Source of the DNA: JAJXWB01 sp965246795
Lineage (GTDB): Bacteria; Pseudomonadota; Alphaproteobacteria; Rhizobiales; Beijerinckiaceae
Assembly: GCA_965246795.1 (NCBI GenBank)
Contig: CBDFFN010000010.1
Span: 310,001-374,000, forward strand
Direction: 5' to 3'
Length of the DNA stretch: 64,000 nucleotides
This document shows positions 1 to 9,331 of the stretch, one piece after another. The notes beneath the pieces were generated by a model. The model worked only from the letters and a program-made list of their open reading frames with translations, was not told the DNA's origin and did not search any database. How positions within the stretch are numbered: the stretch's first letter is position 1; every line of letters begins with the position of its first letter. Position numbers and translations under genes: made by a program.

Positions 1-1
1 C

Positions 2-1699
2 GGTCTGGGCGAAGTCGCCTACGTGCCGCTGAACCACGTCGATGCGGCCGCTGACCTCTTCGCCGGGTCGGGCCGCGTTGCGGACCAACTCGATCCAGAC
101 GAAGCGCTGCCAAAACTCAAACCGCTGCTCGAACATCCCGGCGTGCTGAAGATCGCGCAGGACATCAAGACCGACTGGGTCGTGCTCGCCGAGCGTGGCA
201 TTGAGATGCGGCCGGTCGCCGACACGATGCTGGCGTCCTACGTGCTCGATGCCGGGCGCGGAGCGCATGGCATGGACGATCTCGCCGAGCGCCATCTTGG
301 ACACACGCCTCTGCAGATCGGCGCGATCGCCGGCACCGGCAAAAGCTTTGTCGGCTTTGCGCGCGTCGGCATCGACCAGGCGACGGAATTTTCCGGCGAA
401 GATGCCGATGTCACATGGCGGCTGTGGCAGCTTCTTTCCGCGCGCCTGTCGGCCGAGCGCGTCGGTGCAGTGTACGAATCGCTTGAGCGGCCGATGGTCG
501 AGACCCTTGGACGCATGGAACGACGTGGCATCGCGATCGACCGGCAGGTTCTGTCGCGCCTCTCCGGCGACTTCGCGCAGACACTCGCGCGGCTGGAAGC
601 CGACATTCACGCAATGGCGGGCGAAAGCTTCAACATTGGCTCGACGAAGCAGATCGCCGATATTCTCTTCGGCAAGTTTGGTCTGCCCGGCGGTCGCAAG
701 ACCGCGACCGGCGCGTGGTCCACCGCCGCCAACGTCCTCGATGATCTCACCGAGCAGGGCCACGAACTGCCGTCAAAAATTCTCCAGTGGCGGCAGACGC
801 AGAAACTAAAGTCGACCTACACCGATGCGCTGCCGACCTACGTCAATGCGCGCACCGGCCGCGTGCATACGTCGTTCGCGCTGGCTTCGACGACCACTGG
901 GCGGCTTTCCTCGCAGGAACCGAACCTGCAGAATATCCCGATCCGCACGGAAGAAGGGCGAAAAATCCGCAAGGCGTTCATCGCTGCACCCGGCCACGTG
1001 CTGGTGTCGGCGGATTACTCGCAAATCGAACTGCGGCTGCTGGCGCATATCGCCGACATCCCGCAATTGCGGAACGCCTTTGCCAATGGCGACGATATCC
1101 ACGCGATGACGGCATCGGAAATGTTCAACGTGCCGATGGCCGATATGACGAGTGACGTGCGTCGTCGTGCCAAGGCGATCAACTTTGGCATCATCTACGG
1201 CATTTCCGCCTTCGGTCTCGCGAACCAGCTCAGCATCGGGCGCGACGAGGCCGGTGCCTATATCAAGAAATATTTTGAGCGGTTCCCCGGCATCCGCGAC
1301 TACATGGACGCGACGAAGAAGTTTTGCCGCGAGCATGGATTCGTTGAAACTCTTCTCGGCCGCAAGTGTCATTACCCCCGCATCGCGTCTTCAAATCCAT
1401 CGGAGCGCGCGTTCAACGAGCGCGCCGCGATCAATGCGCCGATCCAGGGCTCGGCCGCCGACATCATCCGCCGCGCGATGGTGCGGATGGACACCGCGCT
1501 AAACGTAGAGAAGCTCGATGCGAAAATGCTGCTGCAGGTACACGACGAACTCGTCTTCGAGGTGCCGCAGGATCAGGTCGAGCCGACGATCGATGTCGTG
1601 CGGCGCGTGATGGTGGATGCACCGCACCCGGTGTTACAGCTTGTGGTTCCGCTGGTCGTCGATGCAAAGGGCGCCGCCAACTGGGAAGAGGCGCATTAG
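2..1699 (+). CDS. polA: DNA polymerase I, C-terminal part (partial)
   Basis: Carboxy-terminal part of DNA polymerase I, entering from the left edge in frame (first full codon at base 2). It fills gaps in repair and Okazaki-fragment maturation. The fragment starts inside the 3'-5' exonuclease domain: the Exo II aspartate lies in DIKTD (about residue 57) and Exo III in FSGED (about 128). The polymerase domain then shows motif A DYSQIELR (about 338), the O-helix RRAKAINFGIIYG (about 390) and motif C VHDELVFE (about 513). The usual Exo III tyrosine (YxxxD) is phenylalanine here, but the acidic metal ligands remain, so proofreading may be weakened rather than lost. The 5' nuclease domain lies outside the window. 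Only 16 bases after the stop, sequence matching the tRNA-Ala 3' end begins, which is where accessory DNA starts. Confidence 0.97.
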   Translation, partial: GLGEVAYVPLNHVDAAADLFAGSGRVADQLDPDEALPKLKPLLEHPGVLKIAQDIKTDWVVLAERGIEMRPVADTMLASYVLDAGRGAHGMDDLAERHLGHTPLQIGAIAGTGKSFVGFARVGIDQATEFSGEDADVTWRLWQLLSARLSAERVGAVYESLERPMVETLGRMERRGIAIDRQVLSRLSGDFAQTLARLEADIHAMAGESFNIGSTKQIADILFGKFGLPGGRKTATGAWSTAANVLDDLTEQGHELPSKILQWRQTQKLKSTYTDALPTYVNARTGRVHTSFALASTTTGRLSSQEPNLQNIPIRTEEGRKIRKAFIAAPGHVLVSADYSQIELRLLAHIADIPQLRNAFANGDDIHAMTASEMFNVPMADMTSDVRRRAKAINFGIIYGISAFGLANQLSIGRDEAGAYIKKYFERFPGIRDYMDATKKFCREHGFVETLLGRKCHYPRIASSNPSERAFNERAAINAPIQGSAADIIRRAMVRMDTALNVEKLDAKMLLQVHDELVFEVPQDQVEPTIDVVRRVMVDAPHPVLQLVVPLVVDAKGAANWEEAH

Positions 1700-1714
1700 A
1701 GCAGGATTCATAAA

Positions 1715-1733
1715 GCTGGTGGAGCCAGACGGA
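1715..1733. repeat. 19-bp copy of tRNA-Ala 3' end (candidate old attachment site)
   Basis: Bases 1715-1733 are identical to 41860-41878, which covers the CCA end and acceptor strand of the tRNA-Ala gene plus two flanking bases. Identity stops at 1734. A chance 19-base match in 64 kb is very unlikely. Its position just after the core gene polA suggests a worn attachment site at the outer end of the whole accessory segment. That role is inferred; no integrase gene lies next to this copy. Confidence 0.55.
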
Positions 1734-2464
1734 CGATCTTGTACTGCCTATCAACCCGAGCTTAAACAATCGCTTAGAAGGCCCTTGGTGCGCAGAGTGT
1801 GACACATCTGTGCATCAAATAAGAGTGTGAGGTTGCAGGCTCACCGAGCCTGTCGAGGACGGCATCCCGCCGTGGTTCGGACACTTCCGAATATGAAAGT
1901 CGTAGCTGTTAGCCTCGTATTTGAGACCGCAGTCGGGCCGCGTGCATTTAAGCCCCCCACAGCTTCGCGAACGGGTGATTACCGCGTTTCTCACATCCGA
2001 GGCCTGCAGCGACATCATCTGCAACCATCCAGACCTGGCTTCGCTGTTGTTCAAAAAGCATATCATGCGATCTCGCCGATCGGCTCCGACTGCGGTCCAA
2101 TGAGTTGAGAGCCGCGCTCTCTTGAACCCATGCATTTTGGGCAAGTGCACGCGCTGATGATGTCGTTTTCGGATTTGCATGCCAAAGGCGGCGCGTCATC
2201 GCGATTACATTTCAGCGCGAGATACTGATCGCCTTTCGTAAGAGTATTGCGGTGCGGTCAATCCCCCATCGATGCGCATCTATTCTGAAGCAGACACCCG
2301 CAATGCCTGCTTCGGGCCATTCCCGGACAGACAACGTTTTCACCCGGTGCCTCAGCTAGAACCTTGGACCAAGCCTCAAGGCAGCCGACCAATAGCTGAT
2401 CGCCAAGCCGGCCTCCTGCTCGGGTGCGAGCGCGTTGAACTGTTCGCACCTTATCGTCGACCGA
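1734..2464. other. 730-bp stretch without a convincing gene
   Basis: There is no well-supported gene between the att-like repeat and the regulator gene. The only reading frame with recognisable features is on the minus strand, 1815-2180 (121 codons). Its C-terminal third has C-x4-C, then a cysteine and a histidine (LKCTRPDCGLKYEAN, then RKCPNHGG), like a small zinc-binding segment. Its first half looks random and I see no good ribosome-binding site. It may be a short real gene or a remnant. Confidence 0.3.
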
Positions 2465-3655
2465 TCACAGATCCGCGATAATCGAGCTAAGCGGAACATC
2501 CAGTGAATAGACAACGCCCGTCGGATTATACGCAAGATGCACTTGGCCGCTAAGTTGCTGACCGAGAGACTCTATCATACGCGTACCGAAGCTGCGGCGC
2601 GCAGGTGGCTGAACGGGTGGACCACCATGTTCCGTCCAAGCAAGACGAAGGCGCCGCTTCTCCTGATCGATGGTCCATGTGACTTCGACGCGCCCAGATG
2701 GAATGGAGAGCGCACCGAATTTCGTGGTGTTGGTGCAAAGTTCGTTGAACGTCATCGCGAGCGCGACAACTGCGCCTGAAGTTATTCTGATATCGGGCCC
2801 ATTTAGATTAAAGCGTTTGGCCCCCGCGCTCTCAAATGGCTCAGTCGCATCGCTGAAGGTGTGAGTGAGGCTGGCATTCGACCAGCTGTTTTGCATCAGG
2901 AGATCATGGGCTCGGCCAAGCGCTAATAACCTCCCTTCCATCGCTTTTTGCCCATGCTCGATAGTAGGGGCGGTTCGGAAACTTTGTGATGCAATGGCAC
3001 TGACGGTTGCAAGCGTGTTTTTGATACGATGATGCAGTTCCCCTAGGATAAGCTTCTGCAGCTTATCGGCGGCTTCTCGTTCTTTGGCGTCAATTCCGGC
3101 CTGAGCGAGCAGAACCTCGGCGTCTATGCCTGCTTGCTCCAGCAGTAGTCGAAGGCTGTCGTTCTCCGCGGACAGAACGACCTCCTGTACCGAGCGCGGC
3201 AAGGAATCAACAGCAGCCGGCGCTTGCACGATTTCGCTGTCCGGCAGCAGCGTTACATTTGAGACGGTTTGGAGAGCGCCCGACCCAACCATCGCGTGTA
3301 GTGCTTCGATCATTTTCTGGTTGCTGAGAGGCTTTCCAAAGAAACGACTGTCAGCAGGCTTTTCCGATTCGGATGGATTTACCTGTCCCGAAACCAAAAT
3401 GATTTTGATGGCCGGCCAACGATCGTGCACTGCATGCGCGAGCTTAAGGCCATCCATGGTGCCCGGCATCTGAATATCGGTGAAGAGCAGAGATATATCG
3501 AAGCGCGATTCCAGGATGGAAATCGCCTCATCCGCATTCACAGCTTGTACTGGAGAAAAACCGGCATCCTCGACGATGTCTACCGCCCTCATCCGCAGCA
3601 TCATTTCGTCCTCAACTATGAGGACATTGGGCACCACCGGGGCATTTGCTGACAT
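2465..3655 (-). CDS. response regulator receiver fused to HWE-family histidine kinase
   Basis: A 396-residue soluble signalling protein with the domains in reverse order to a classic hybrid kinase. An N-terminal receiver domain (about 8-122) has acidic pocket VEDE, phospho-acceptor Asp60 in FTDIQMPG and Lys108 in FFGKPL. A C-terminal HWE/HisKA_2 kinase follows, with H-box GELHHRIKNTL (about 205-215), N-box MTFNELCTN (301-309) and the family W-x-E (WTEHGG, 340-345). The linker carries a short internal repeat (QAGIDAE / QAGIDAK). No transmembrane or PAS sensor segment is present, so the input is probably phosphorylation of the receiver by a partner kinase. In alphaproteobacteria HWE kinases often feed the general stress response or light signalling. 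No partner is adjacent. Function is assigned at family level only. Confidence 0.88.
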   Translation of the reverse strand: MSANAPVVPNVLIVEDEMMLRMRAVDIVEDAGFSPVQAVNADEAISILESRFDISLLFTDIQMPGTMDGLKLAHAVHDRWPAIKIILVSGQVNPSESEKPADSRFFGKPLSNQKMIEALHAMVGSGALQTVSNVTLLPDSEIVQAPAAVDSLPRSVQEVVLSAENDSLRLLLEQAGIDAEVLLAQAGIDAKEREAADKLQKLILGELHHRIKNTLATVSAIASQSFRTAPTIEHGQKAMEGRLLALGRAHDLLMQNSWSNASLTHTFSDATEPFESAGAKRFNLNGPDIRITSGAVVALAMTFNELCTNTTKFGALSIPSGRVEVTWTIDQEKRRLRLAWTEHGGPPVQPPARRSFGTRMIESLGQQLSGQVHLAYNPTGVVYSLDVPLSSIIADL

Positions 3656-4177
3656 GAAACATTCTCAAGGTGAACAGAGGTCGCGGAAGGATTAACAAAC
3701 GGAGGACGGTTAAATCCCTAAATCCCGCCGACGACATCAATAAGGCCGGCATGAAAGCGCGGCAGTTAGCGACTAACAGATGCTTGGTGTTATCGGTTCT
3801 GCTCAGCCATCGTACCCGCGTCTCCCGGTGACCGCCCGAAAGCAGACGGACGGCTCGCGGCCAAACCTAGTCGTCGGCATCAATCGAAATGATCGACAGC
3901 GGACGTTCCGAATTTCCGGAAGGGGCCAAGAACGGAAGCGAGCCGTCGCATTGCTGAGCTGTAGTGAGTTTAAACGCCTTTGTGTCGAAGCTTTCGGGTG
4001 AGATCAGCTTTTGAAACTTGGACGGTAAAAGACCGTCACTTCAAAGCCCGTTCAGACCAAGATCGAACCACCGCTCAACGTCTGCCGATGGCGTTTCAAC
4101 GTCACGCGAATACGTTCCACACTCAAAGCCGTCATATGAGATCGGCGGTAGCTATAACAGCAGCCCGACGCCTCGAA
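3656..4177. other. 520-bp intergenic, nothing recognised
   Basis: Short reading frames occur on both strands, but none has protein-like composition, a good ribosome-binding site or a recognisable motif. It presumably contains the promoter of the minus-strand receiver-kinase gene near 3656-3750. I could not pick out convincing -35/-10 boxes. Confidence 0.5.
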
Positions 4178-5032
4178 CTATTCAAGTTTTGGATAGCCTA
4201 AAGCAGCAGCCTCGAGTTCGTAAGCCAACAAGACTTTGTAGTCTTCACACTTCGCCGGTGCGATCGAAAGCATCTTGAGAGGCTGTCGGATGGCTCTGTA
4301 CTTATCCAGGGTGCCTATCGTCAAAAGCACCCTTCGCAGGACCTCTACGTCTTCATCCGGCGTTGTGATCGAGGTTACAAAAGGAATGGCAGGGCTCGCA
4401 GGCGTTTCCGCCAGTATGCGAAGACGCGCAGTTGCTTCTGGCCTGTACTCGGAAAAGAACGCTAGGGTTACACAATCAATAGAAGCTCCGTCGACTTCGC
4501 CGGAGGAGACGAGCTCCATACTTGCAGGGTGCGTCCCAGTCTCCACGACTCGACTGAAGAACGGCTTTCCACCCGCGCGCTTAGAGATCAGTCGGCGCGG
4601 CAGGTTCATTCCAGAGTTTGAATGTCGGCTGTTGACTGCAAAAGCCCTGCCGCGGAGATCATCGATGTCGAGAAAGACGGAGTCTTTATTGACCACGACG
4701 AACGCACAGTGCGAACTCGGCCCGCATCCTGGCACTCCATACGTCGGCACGCCCAGTAAATGATATTGTCCGCCATAAATTGTCTGAAGCGGATACCCGC
4801 AGGTCTGCGAAAAATAAACCTCAGGTCCAATTTGATCGGGGACCGCCGGACGGGTGAAGGACAGATCGAGTGGAAAATCCGTTCGACCGAGAGCTCTCAA
4901 CTCCTCACTCATCGCTTGCCAGAAAGCGGAATTAAAGTTTTTCATCTCAGGCAAATTATACATCGGCAGTGAGGCCGACATTCGCAGGAAGTTTGAAGTA
5001 GGCGGCGACGCCTGCTGAATTGAAGCTACCAT
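4178..5032 (-). CDS. PhnD-like phosphate/phosphonate-type binding protein without signal peptide
   Basis: A 284-residue protein of the PhnD-like periplasmic-binding fold (PF12974 type): N-terminal SASLPMYNLPEM, central VFLDIDDLRGRAFAVN and GEVDGASIDCVT, the usual landmarks of that family. The start at 5032 is preceded by GGAG six bases upstream; an internal ATG at about 4983 has no such site. Family members usually bind phosphonate or other oxyanions for ABC import. This one has no obvious signal peptide, so it may act in the cytoplasm or depend on non-classical export. It is the last gene of a minus-strand group (binding protein - cyclodeaminase-like - this gene), 231 bp after its neighbour. 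The ligand is unknown. Confidence 0.8.
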   Translation of the reverse strand: MVASIQQASPPTSNFLRMSASLPMYNLPEMKNFNSAFWQAMSEELRALGRTDFPLDLSFTRPAVPDQIGPEVYFSQTCGYPLQTIYGGQYHLLGVPTYGVPGCGPSSHCAFVVVNKDSVFLDIDDLRGRAFAVNSRHSNSGMNLPRRLISKRAGGKPFFSRVVETGTHPASMELVSSGEVDGASIDCVTLAFFSEYRPEATARLRILAETPASPAIPFVTSITTPDEDVEVLRRVLLTIGTLDKYRAIRQPLKMLSIAPAKCEDYKVLLAYELEAAALGYPKLE

Positions 5033-5263
5033 CTTTTGCTCCGCAATTGTTAGAATCGTCGGAGTGTTCGAAACGGGAACTCGGCAGGTAGGTCCTTGCC
5101 GTCCTCCGTCGTGAAATTAACGAAACAACCCCACTCCACCATGCCGCATTGCGCTTTATCAAGTTGTCATATTGCTACATTTGGTGCTTCAGGTGAGCCG
5201 AAGCATCCGCCGGGGTCGATTAACGCCTATGACGCCGGCATAGCTTGCGACGACGAGACCGAG

Positions 5264-6274
5264 TTATTCATCGGGCAGATCAAAGAGATTTAGGATCGTT
5301 CCGCGGTTATGTTGTGCCGCATTGGCAAGGATTTTCGCACCGAGCATGATATCGCTGATTGCGAATCCCCGATGCCAAAAAATAACGCGGCCCTGAGACG
5401 GGTCCGGCGGCGGCTTGTTCCCTGCGGCGATTTCACCAATTTCTGCGTAGATCTTGCCCCTAGTGAGTTCCCCGCCTTCGATCATCGGATGCAAAGCACC
5501 GCCTTTACAGCATTGTTCCCAATCATCGACAATGACTGCAGACGCCGAACGCACCGTTTCTGGATCGATCGCCATTTTCCACCCGTAGGTGATGACGAGA
5601 CATCTTTCCTTAAGCCAGGAGTCCTTTATGAGAATTGACGGCTTTTCTAGCCGCGTCGCTTCAATAACGATGTCGGCGTTCGCGCACGCCTCTCGCGCAT
5701 TGCTGACGGCAATCGCCTTAAGACCGAGCTCATTTTGAATTCGTCTCACCAGCGCTTCGCGCGTCTCCGGTCGCTTGCTGTTGATCCGCACTTCTGAAAG
5801 ATCGAAGCCAGTCGCAAGGCATGCGATATTAGCAAAAGCGGTTCCGCGTGCCCCTATATGCGCAACAACCTTCGACGACTTTGGTGCGAGAAGTCGCGCG
5901 CCGATCCCGGTCACAGCGCCGGTACGTTCATGCGTCAGATCTGTTGCATCCATTAGGGCCCGTGGGATTCCCGTGCGCGGATCGTAAAGCGTCAGCATGG
6001 CAATTTCCGAAGGAAGGCCGAGTTTGTAGTTGTCGACGTAGTCGCCAATTACTTTTACACCGGCCATGTCATTTGGCTGCGCCCATCCAACCAGGATATT
6101 AAAGTGACCATTGTAGAGATCATCAAGCTGAATATGCGATTTTGGCGGAAGCACGACATTGCCGCGTCCATGAGCGGCAAGTCCAGCTTCTATTACGGCC
6201 AGCAAGTCGCTCCTCGACGGAAGTGAGGCGCGGACCTGCGCACGATCGAGGTAACGAAAATCGATGCGAGCCAT
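5264..6274 (-). CDS. ornithine cyclodeaminase/mu-crystallin family protein (paralogue 1)
   Basis: A 336-residue NAD(P)-dependent protein of the ornithine cyclodeaminase/mu-crystallin family, whose members include ornithine and lysine cyclodeaminases, alanine dehydrogenase and ketimine reductases. Seen here: GVKVIGDYVDNYKLGLPSE (substrate-loop region), MDATDLTHERTGAVTGIGA and the C-terminal RVIFWHRGFAISDIMLGAKI. The dinucleotide-binding turn reads HIGARGTA where GxGxxA is usual, so the second glycine is arginine. ATG 6274 is chosen because it starts 11 bases after the upstream binding-protein stop and gives the family's usual N-terminus (MARIDFRYLD). It probably acts on an amino or imino acid brought in by the neighbouring importer. 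A paralogue with the same altered motif is encoded divergently at 7.9 kb. The exact substrate cannot be read from sequence. Confidence 0.85.
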   Translation of the reverse strand: MARIDFRYLDRAQVRASLPSRSDLLAVIEAGLAAHGRGNVVLPPKSHIQLDDLYNGHFNILVGWAQPNDMAGVKVIGDYVDNYKLGLPSEIAMLTLYDPRTGIPRALMDATDLTHERTGAVTGIGARLLAPKSSKVVAHIGARGTAFANIACLATGFDLSEVRINSKRPETREALVRRIQNELGLKAIAVSNAREACANADIVIEATRLEKPSILIKDSWLKERCLVITYGWKMAIDPETVRSASAVIVDDWEQCCKGGALHPMIEGGELTRGKIYAEIGEIAAGNKPPPDPSQGRVIFWHRGFAISDIMLGAKILANAAQHNRGTILNLFDLPDE

Positions 6275-6284
6275 AGTATTGCTT

Positions 6285-7304
6285 CTACGTGGGTCCGAGA
6301 GCGCGATCGGTGTAGAGATTCGTCCAATGCTGATCCCCACGCGGGGCAGCGCGTCCGGAATCTTCGACGAAGGCTGCCAAACGCTTCGCCCCTTCCATGC
6401 TCATTCGTCCTCGATCTCGCAAGCCGTCGGCAAGATTGCGGATGCTTGCACGCATGATCGCGGGTGCTAGCTTGGGAAAGAACTTCGCGCCGATCCGATC
6501 GGCGCCAGCATCCGGGTCCGACAACAGCTGCTTTGCCCCGGCATCAAGGGCACGGATTGTTGCGATAATCTTCTGTTGAGCAGCTTCGTTGGCGTCGGTT
6601 CGAGCGACCAATACCAATGAGGGAAACCCCTTCATGTTTGGAAGATCAGTATCTGGCGCGACCAGAATACGACCAAAGCCCCCCGCTTCGGCGATTTGTC
6701 CTTCAGGCGCTGACAGCATAAAGCCATCGATGCGGCCATTCTCGAGTGCAGCTGCAAGCGCGGCGGCAGACCCGATCTGAACGACCTGAACATCCTTCTT
6801 CGGATCAAGTCCGCCTCTGCCCGCGAGCCACCTGACTGTCCTGTCTTGCGCGCCGCCAACGACCGTCACACCAATCGTGGCGCCTTTCAAGGAATTGATA
6901 CGCTGCAAAATCGGGGCGTCGCGCGAAACGGCAGTTCGCTTCAAAAACGCCTCTGAGACTGTCAGCTCGAGCGACATTTTCGACATCAGAGAATATACGA
7001 TTTGAAACGGCTGCCCTTTGGTCACAGCATCGACAACCGCGTCACTTCCTGTCGCTGCAAGATCGATGTCGCCGCTGTCCAGCGCCGCAAGTGAAGCAGG
7101 ATCACCGCCGTTGATGACGGCCCATGACAATTCCAATTGCTGTGTAGGGAAGGTGTCAAACGTACGCGCTGCCCAAATCGGGAGGTAACCAAGTGTCGCT
7201 GTCGATTGCCCGATCTTTACGGAAGATGCGGCCTTCGCAAGACCACTCGCCCCTGTGGCAGTAGAGAGGACGACACCCTGCCCGAACATGCGACGATTGA
7301 TCAT
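6285..7304 (-). CDS. NitT/TauT-type ABC transporter substrate-binding protein
   Basis: A 339-residue periplasmic binding protein of the SsuA/TauA/NMT1-like class. ATG 7304 is preceded by AGGATG five bases upstream and gives an N-terminus INRRMFGQG followed by a hydrophobic stretch, which resembles a Tat signal (twin arginine plus F). The body shows KIGQSTATLGYLPIWAA, NGGDPASLAALDSGDIDLA and DGFMLSAPEGQIAEAGG, typical of aliphatic-sulfonate, taurine or nitrate-type binding proteins. It heads the minus-strand unit with the cyclodeaminase-like gene (11-bp gap). The matching ATPase and permease are on the opposite strand at 9.3-10.95 kb, and together they form a plausible importer. Ligand unknown. 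Confidence 0.85.
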   Translation of the reverse strand: MINRRMFGQGVVLSTATGASGLAKAASSVKIGQSTATLGYLPIWAARTFDTFPTQQLELSWAVINGGDPASLAALDSGDIDLAATGSDAVVDAVTKGQPFQIVYSLMSKMSLELTVSEAFLKRTAVSRDAPILQRINSLKGATIGVTVVGGAQDRTVRWLAGRGGLDPKKDVQVVQIGSAAALAAALENGRIDGFMLSAPEGQIAEAGGFGRILVAPDTDLPNMKGFPSLVLVARTDANEAAQQKIIATIRALDAGAKQLLSDPDAGADRIGAKFFPKLAPAIMRASIRNLADGLRDRGRMSMEGAKRLAAFVEDSGRAAPRGDQHWTNLYTDRALGPT

Positions 7305-7886
7305 TGAACATCCTGTGTCCGGGTTTGGCGCGAGAATGCCGACCGCCCCCACGAAGGCTATTCTTTCTTTCCAAGCTCAGTCCTCAAGAAAAGCGATGCC
7401 GACATGGCTAAATATACGGCTCATCATCGTTTGGTGCCGAATGGGCGTACACGCATTGGCGCTGCTTTAGTTCTGTCGGCTCTGAACGGCGACTGTTGTC
7501 CAGGTGCCACCATGCCGGGAATGTAGGCTCGTGGGAAAAACGAGCAGCAGGGTGCGGTAAAGGTTGGAGGAACCCGTCTTTCTGAGCTGCGCCAACGTTT
7601 GAAGCCGAAGTCCGTCGGACGACGGTCGCTGGCCGGCCTAATGCTAGCGGCGGCTATCCAGAGCGACGCCACGATATCGTAAGCTGAGAGACGTTGATCC
7701 GTCCTGAAGCCGACATGATGTTGCAGGTTTCGCTAGCTGCAGAAAAAACAACCTGCCGAAAAAGAACGAAAGCCATGCGAAGCCGTTCGCCCAAATGGCA
7801 AGCCAGAGCAGCTGGTTCAGAAAAGCCGATCCAATAAATGGCTCGACATCGCTAGAATGATGCAGGCTGCAACTCAAGGCTTTCGA
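7305..7886. other. divergent intergenic region between the two cyclodeaminase units
   Basis: This 580-bp region separates the minus-strand binding-protein operon from the plus-strand paralogue and must hold both promoters. Its centre carries the decayed LysR tail (separate entry). A hydrophobic minus-strand frame (7644-7892) overlaps the start of the plus-strand gene and has no ribosome-binding site; I do not treat it as a gene. Confidence 0.45.
7490..7660 (-). pseudogene. decayed C-terminal tail of a LysR-type regulator
   Basis: On the minus strand this stretch translates to a tail ending AYIPGMVAPG. The intact LysR gene at 14.2-15.2 kb ends EAYIPGMVAPAT, and the DNA around CATGCCGGGAATGTAGGC is identical at 7511-7528 and 14272-14289. 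Upstream, RRPTDFGFKRW aligns loosely with HRPMRIGLARL of the intact copy. Nothing upstream resembles a helix-turn-helix or effector domain. I read it as the remnant of a second, related LysR regulator that once sat between the divergent units it would have controlled. Confidence 0.6.
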
Positions 7887-8891
7887 ATGCAAGCGATCGA
7901 CATCACGTATTTAAACGGTCTGGACATCGACAGCCTAAATTTGACCGACGTCGAAATCCTCGACGCTGTAGAGAATGTTCTAGGCGCTCAAGGGCGACGC
8001 GAGACAGTGATCGAGCCTCGCGTACATCTTGTGCCGGAATCATCTGCTAAGGGCCATTTCAACATCCTTCGCGGCGTGGTCAAATCGCTCGACGTCGCCG
8101 GCGTCAAAATTGTCGGCGATTTTGTCAATAATTACGAAGTCGGCCTGCCATCTGAGGTGGCGGTCCTCAATCTATTTAATCCTGCCAACGGTGTCCCCCT
8201 CGCGTTTCTTGATGCAACGGCGATCACCGATATGCGCACGGGCGCTGTGACCGCGCTCGGCGGCAAGTTTCTTGCGCGCAAGAACAGTAAAATTCTTGGA
8301 CACATCGGTGCACGCGGCTCGTCCTACTGGAATGTCCGTCTCCTAAATCATTTCTTTGATTTCGATGAAATTCGCGTTCACTCCAAACGGCATGAGAGCC
8401 AAACCGCTTTCGCAGAACGCTTGAGCCAAGATCTCAAAAAGCCGGTCAAGGCCGTCGGCACTTGGCAAGAATGCATTTCCGACGCCGATATCGTGGTGGA
8501 AGCGTCGCGTCTTCCAGCACCAGAACCCTTGCTGAAGACAAGTTGGATAAAGAAGGGTGCGCTCGTGATTCCCTACGGCACAATGAGCGCTGTAGAACTT
8601 TCCCTAACTGAAATAATGGACAAAATACTTGTTGATGACTGGGGTCAATGCCGCAAGGGTTTGCCATACGGCTCGCTTCGCGCCCACGTCGATAGCGATC
8701 TATTGAGCGAAGAAACGCTACATGCCGAGATCGGTCAGGTCGTCGCGGGATTGCGTCCGGGCCGCGAAAGCGCCGACGAAACAATCCTATTCTGGCATCG
8801 TGGCCTAAGCATAACCGACATAGCGTTGGGATACACAATGCTCACGAAGGCCCGTCAATCGAATGTTGGTCAACGCTTGCGGTTCGCTTGA
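7887..8891 (+). CDS. ornithine cyclodeaminase/mu-crystallin family protein (paralogue 2)
   Basis: A 334-residue paralogue of the protein encoded at 5264-6274, with the same order of landmarks: GVKIVGDFVNNYEVGLPSE, LDATAITDMRTGAVTALGG, nucleotide turn HIGARGSS and C-terminal ILFWHRGLSITDIALGY. It too lacks the second glycine of GxGxxA. ATG 7887 is preferred because AAGG lies seven bases upstream; an ATG at 7857 has no such site. It is the first plus-strand gene of the divergent cluster, followed 440 bp later by the importer ATPase. The two paralogues may be subunits of one enzyme or act on successive intermediates; sequence alone does not decide. Confidence 0.85.
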   Translation: MQAIDITYLNGLDIDSLNLTDVEILDAVENVLGAQGRRETVIEPRVHLVPESSAKGHFNILRGVVKSLDVAGVKIVGDFVNNYEVGLPSEVAVLNLFNPANGVPLAFLDATAITDMRTGAVTALGGKFLARKNSKILGHIGARGSSYWNVRLLNHFFDFDEIRVHSKRHESQTAFAERLSQDLKKPVKAVGTWQECISDADIVVEASRLPAPEPLLKTSWIKKGALVIPYGTMSAVELSLTEIMDKILVDDWGQCRKGLPYGSLRAHVDSDLLSEETLHAEIGQVVAGLRPGRESADETILFWHRGLSITDIALGYTMLTKARQSNVGQRLRFA

Positions 8892-9331
8892 GCGCGCATG
8901 TCCCACATCATTCTGTCGAATGAATTGAAACAATGCGTAACCATCGCTTTTCATGAAGCAACGCTGCAAACGCGATCGAACAATCGCCTGTGCTCAGACT
9001 AGATTGCCAATGACCCGCTCTGTCAGGCAGGTTACGAGTGCTCGGACATGCTCGGCATAGCCGTCGCATAATGCAGATGCGTCGGCGCTCGCTGTGCCCG
9101 TGCACGCGCCGGCGCGGGCGTTTGCGCTTTTCCGCTGGCATGATTCTTGTTGACTATAACGCGCGGCCTGTGGCCGATATTCGCAGCGGTGCAAATATAA
9201 GATCAATCGATGCACTCGCTGTCTTTGGGGCGACTGGCAGCCGCAGATGAGCGACGACCTTGCGCGCGCCTTGAGCTGCAGCGGTGCCGAGATACGGCGT
9301 GCCAGGCGATCCGTGAGCCGAGGAACAAGCG
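8892..9331. other. 440-bp gap between cyclodeaminase-like gene and ABC ATPase
   Basis: No gene is supported. Minus-strand frames around 8994-9390 include pieces with fairly protein-like composition (for example GYAEHVRALVTCLTERV) but in two different frames and without a start or ribosome-binding site. A remnant of a lost gene is possible. The promoter for the ABC genes may lie here. Confidence 0.35.

Noticed and set aside
806..1372. 188-codon minus-strand frame inside polA
   Set aside because: Mirror of the conserved polymerase domain; composition typical of antisense GC-rich reading frames.
7644..7892. Hydrophobic minus-strand frame before the second cyclodeaminase-like gene
   Set aside because: Looks like a membrane segment but overlaps the start of a solid gene, lacks a ribosome-binding site and has no family.
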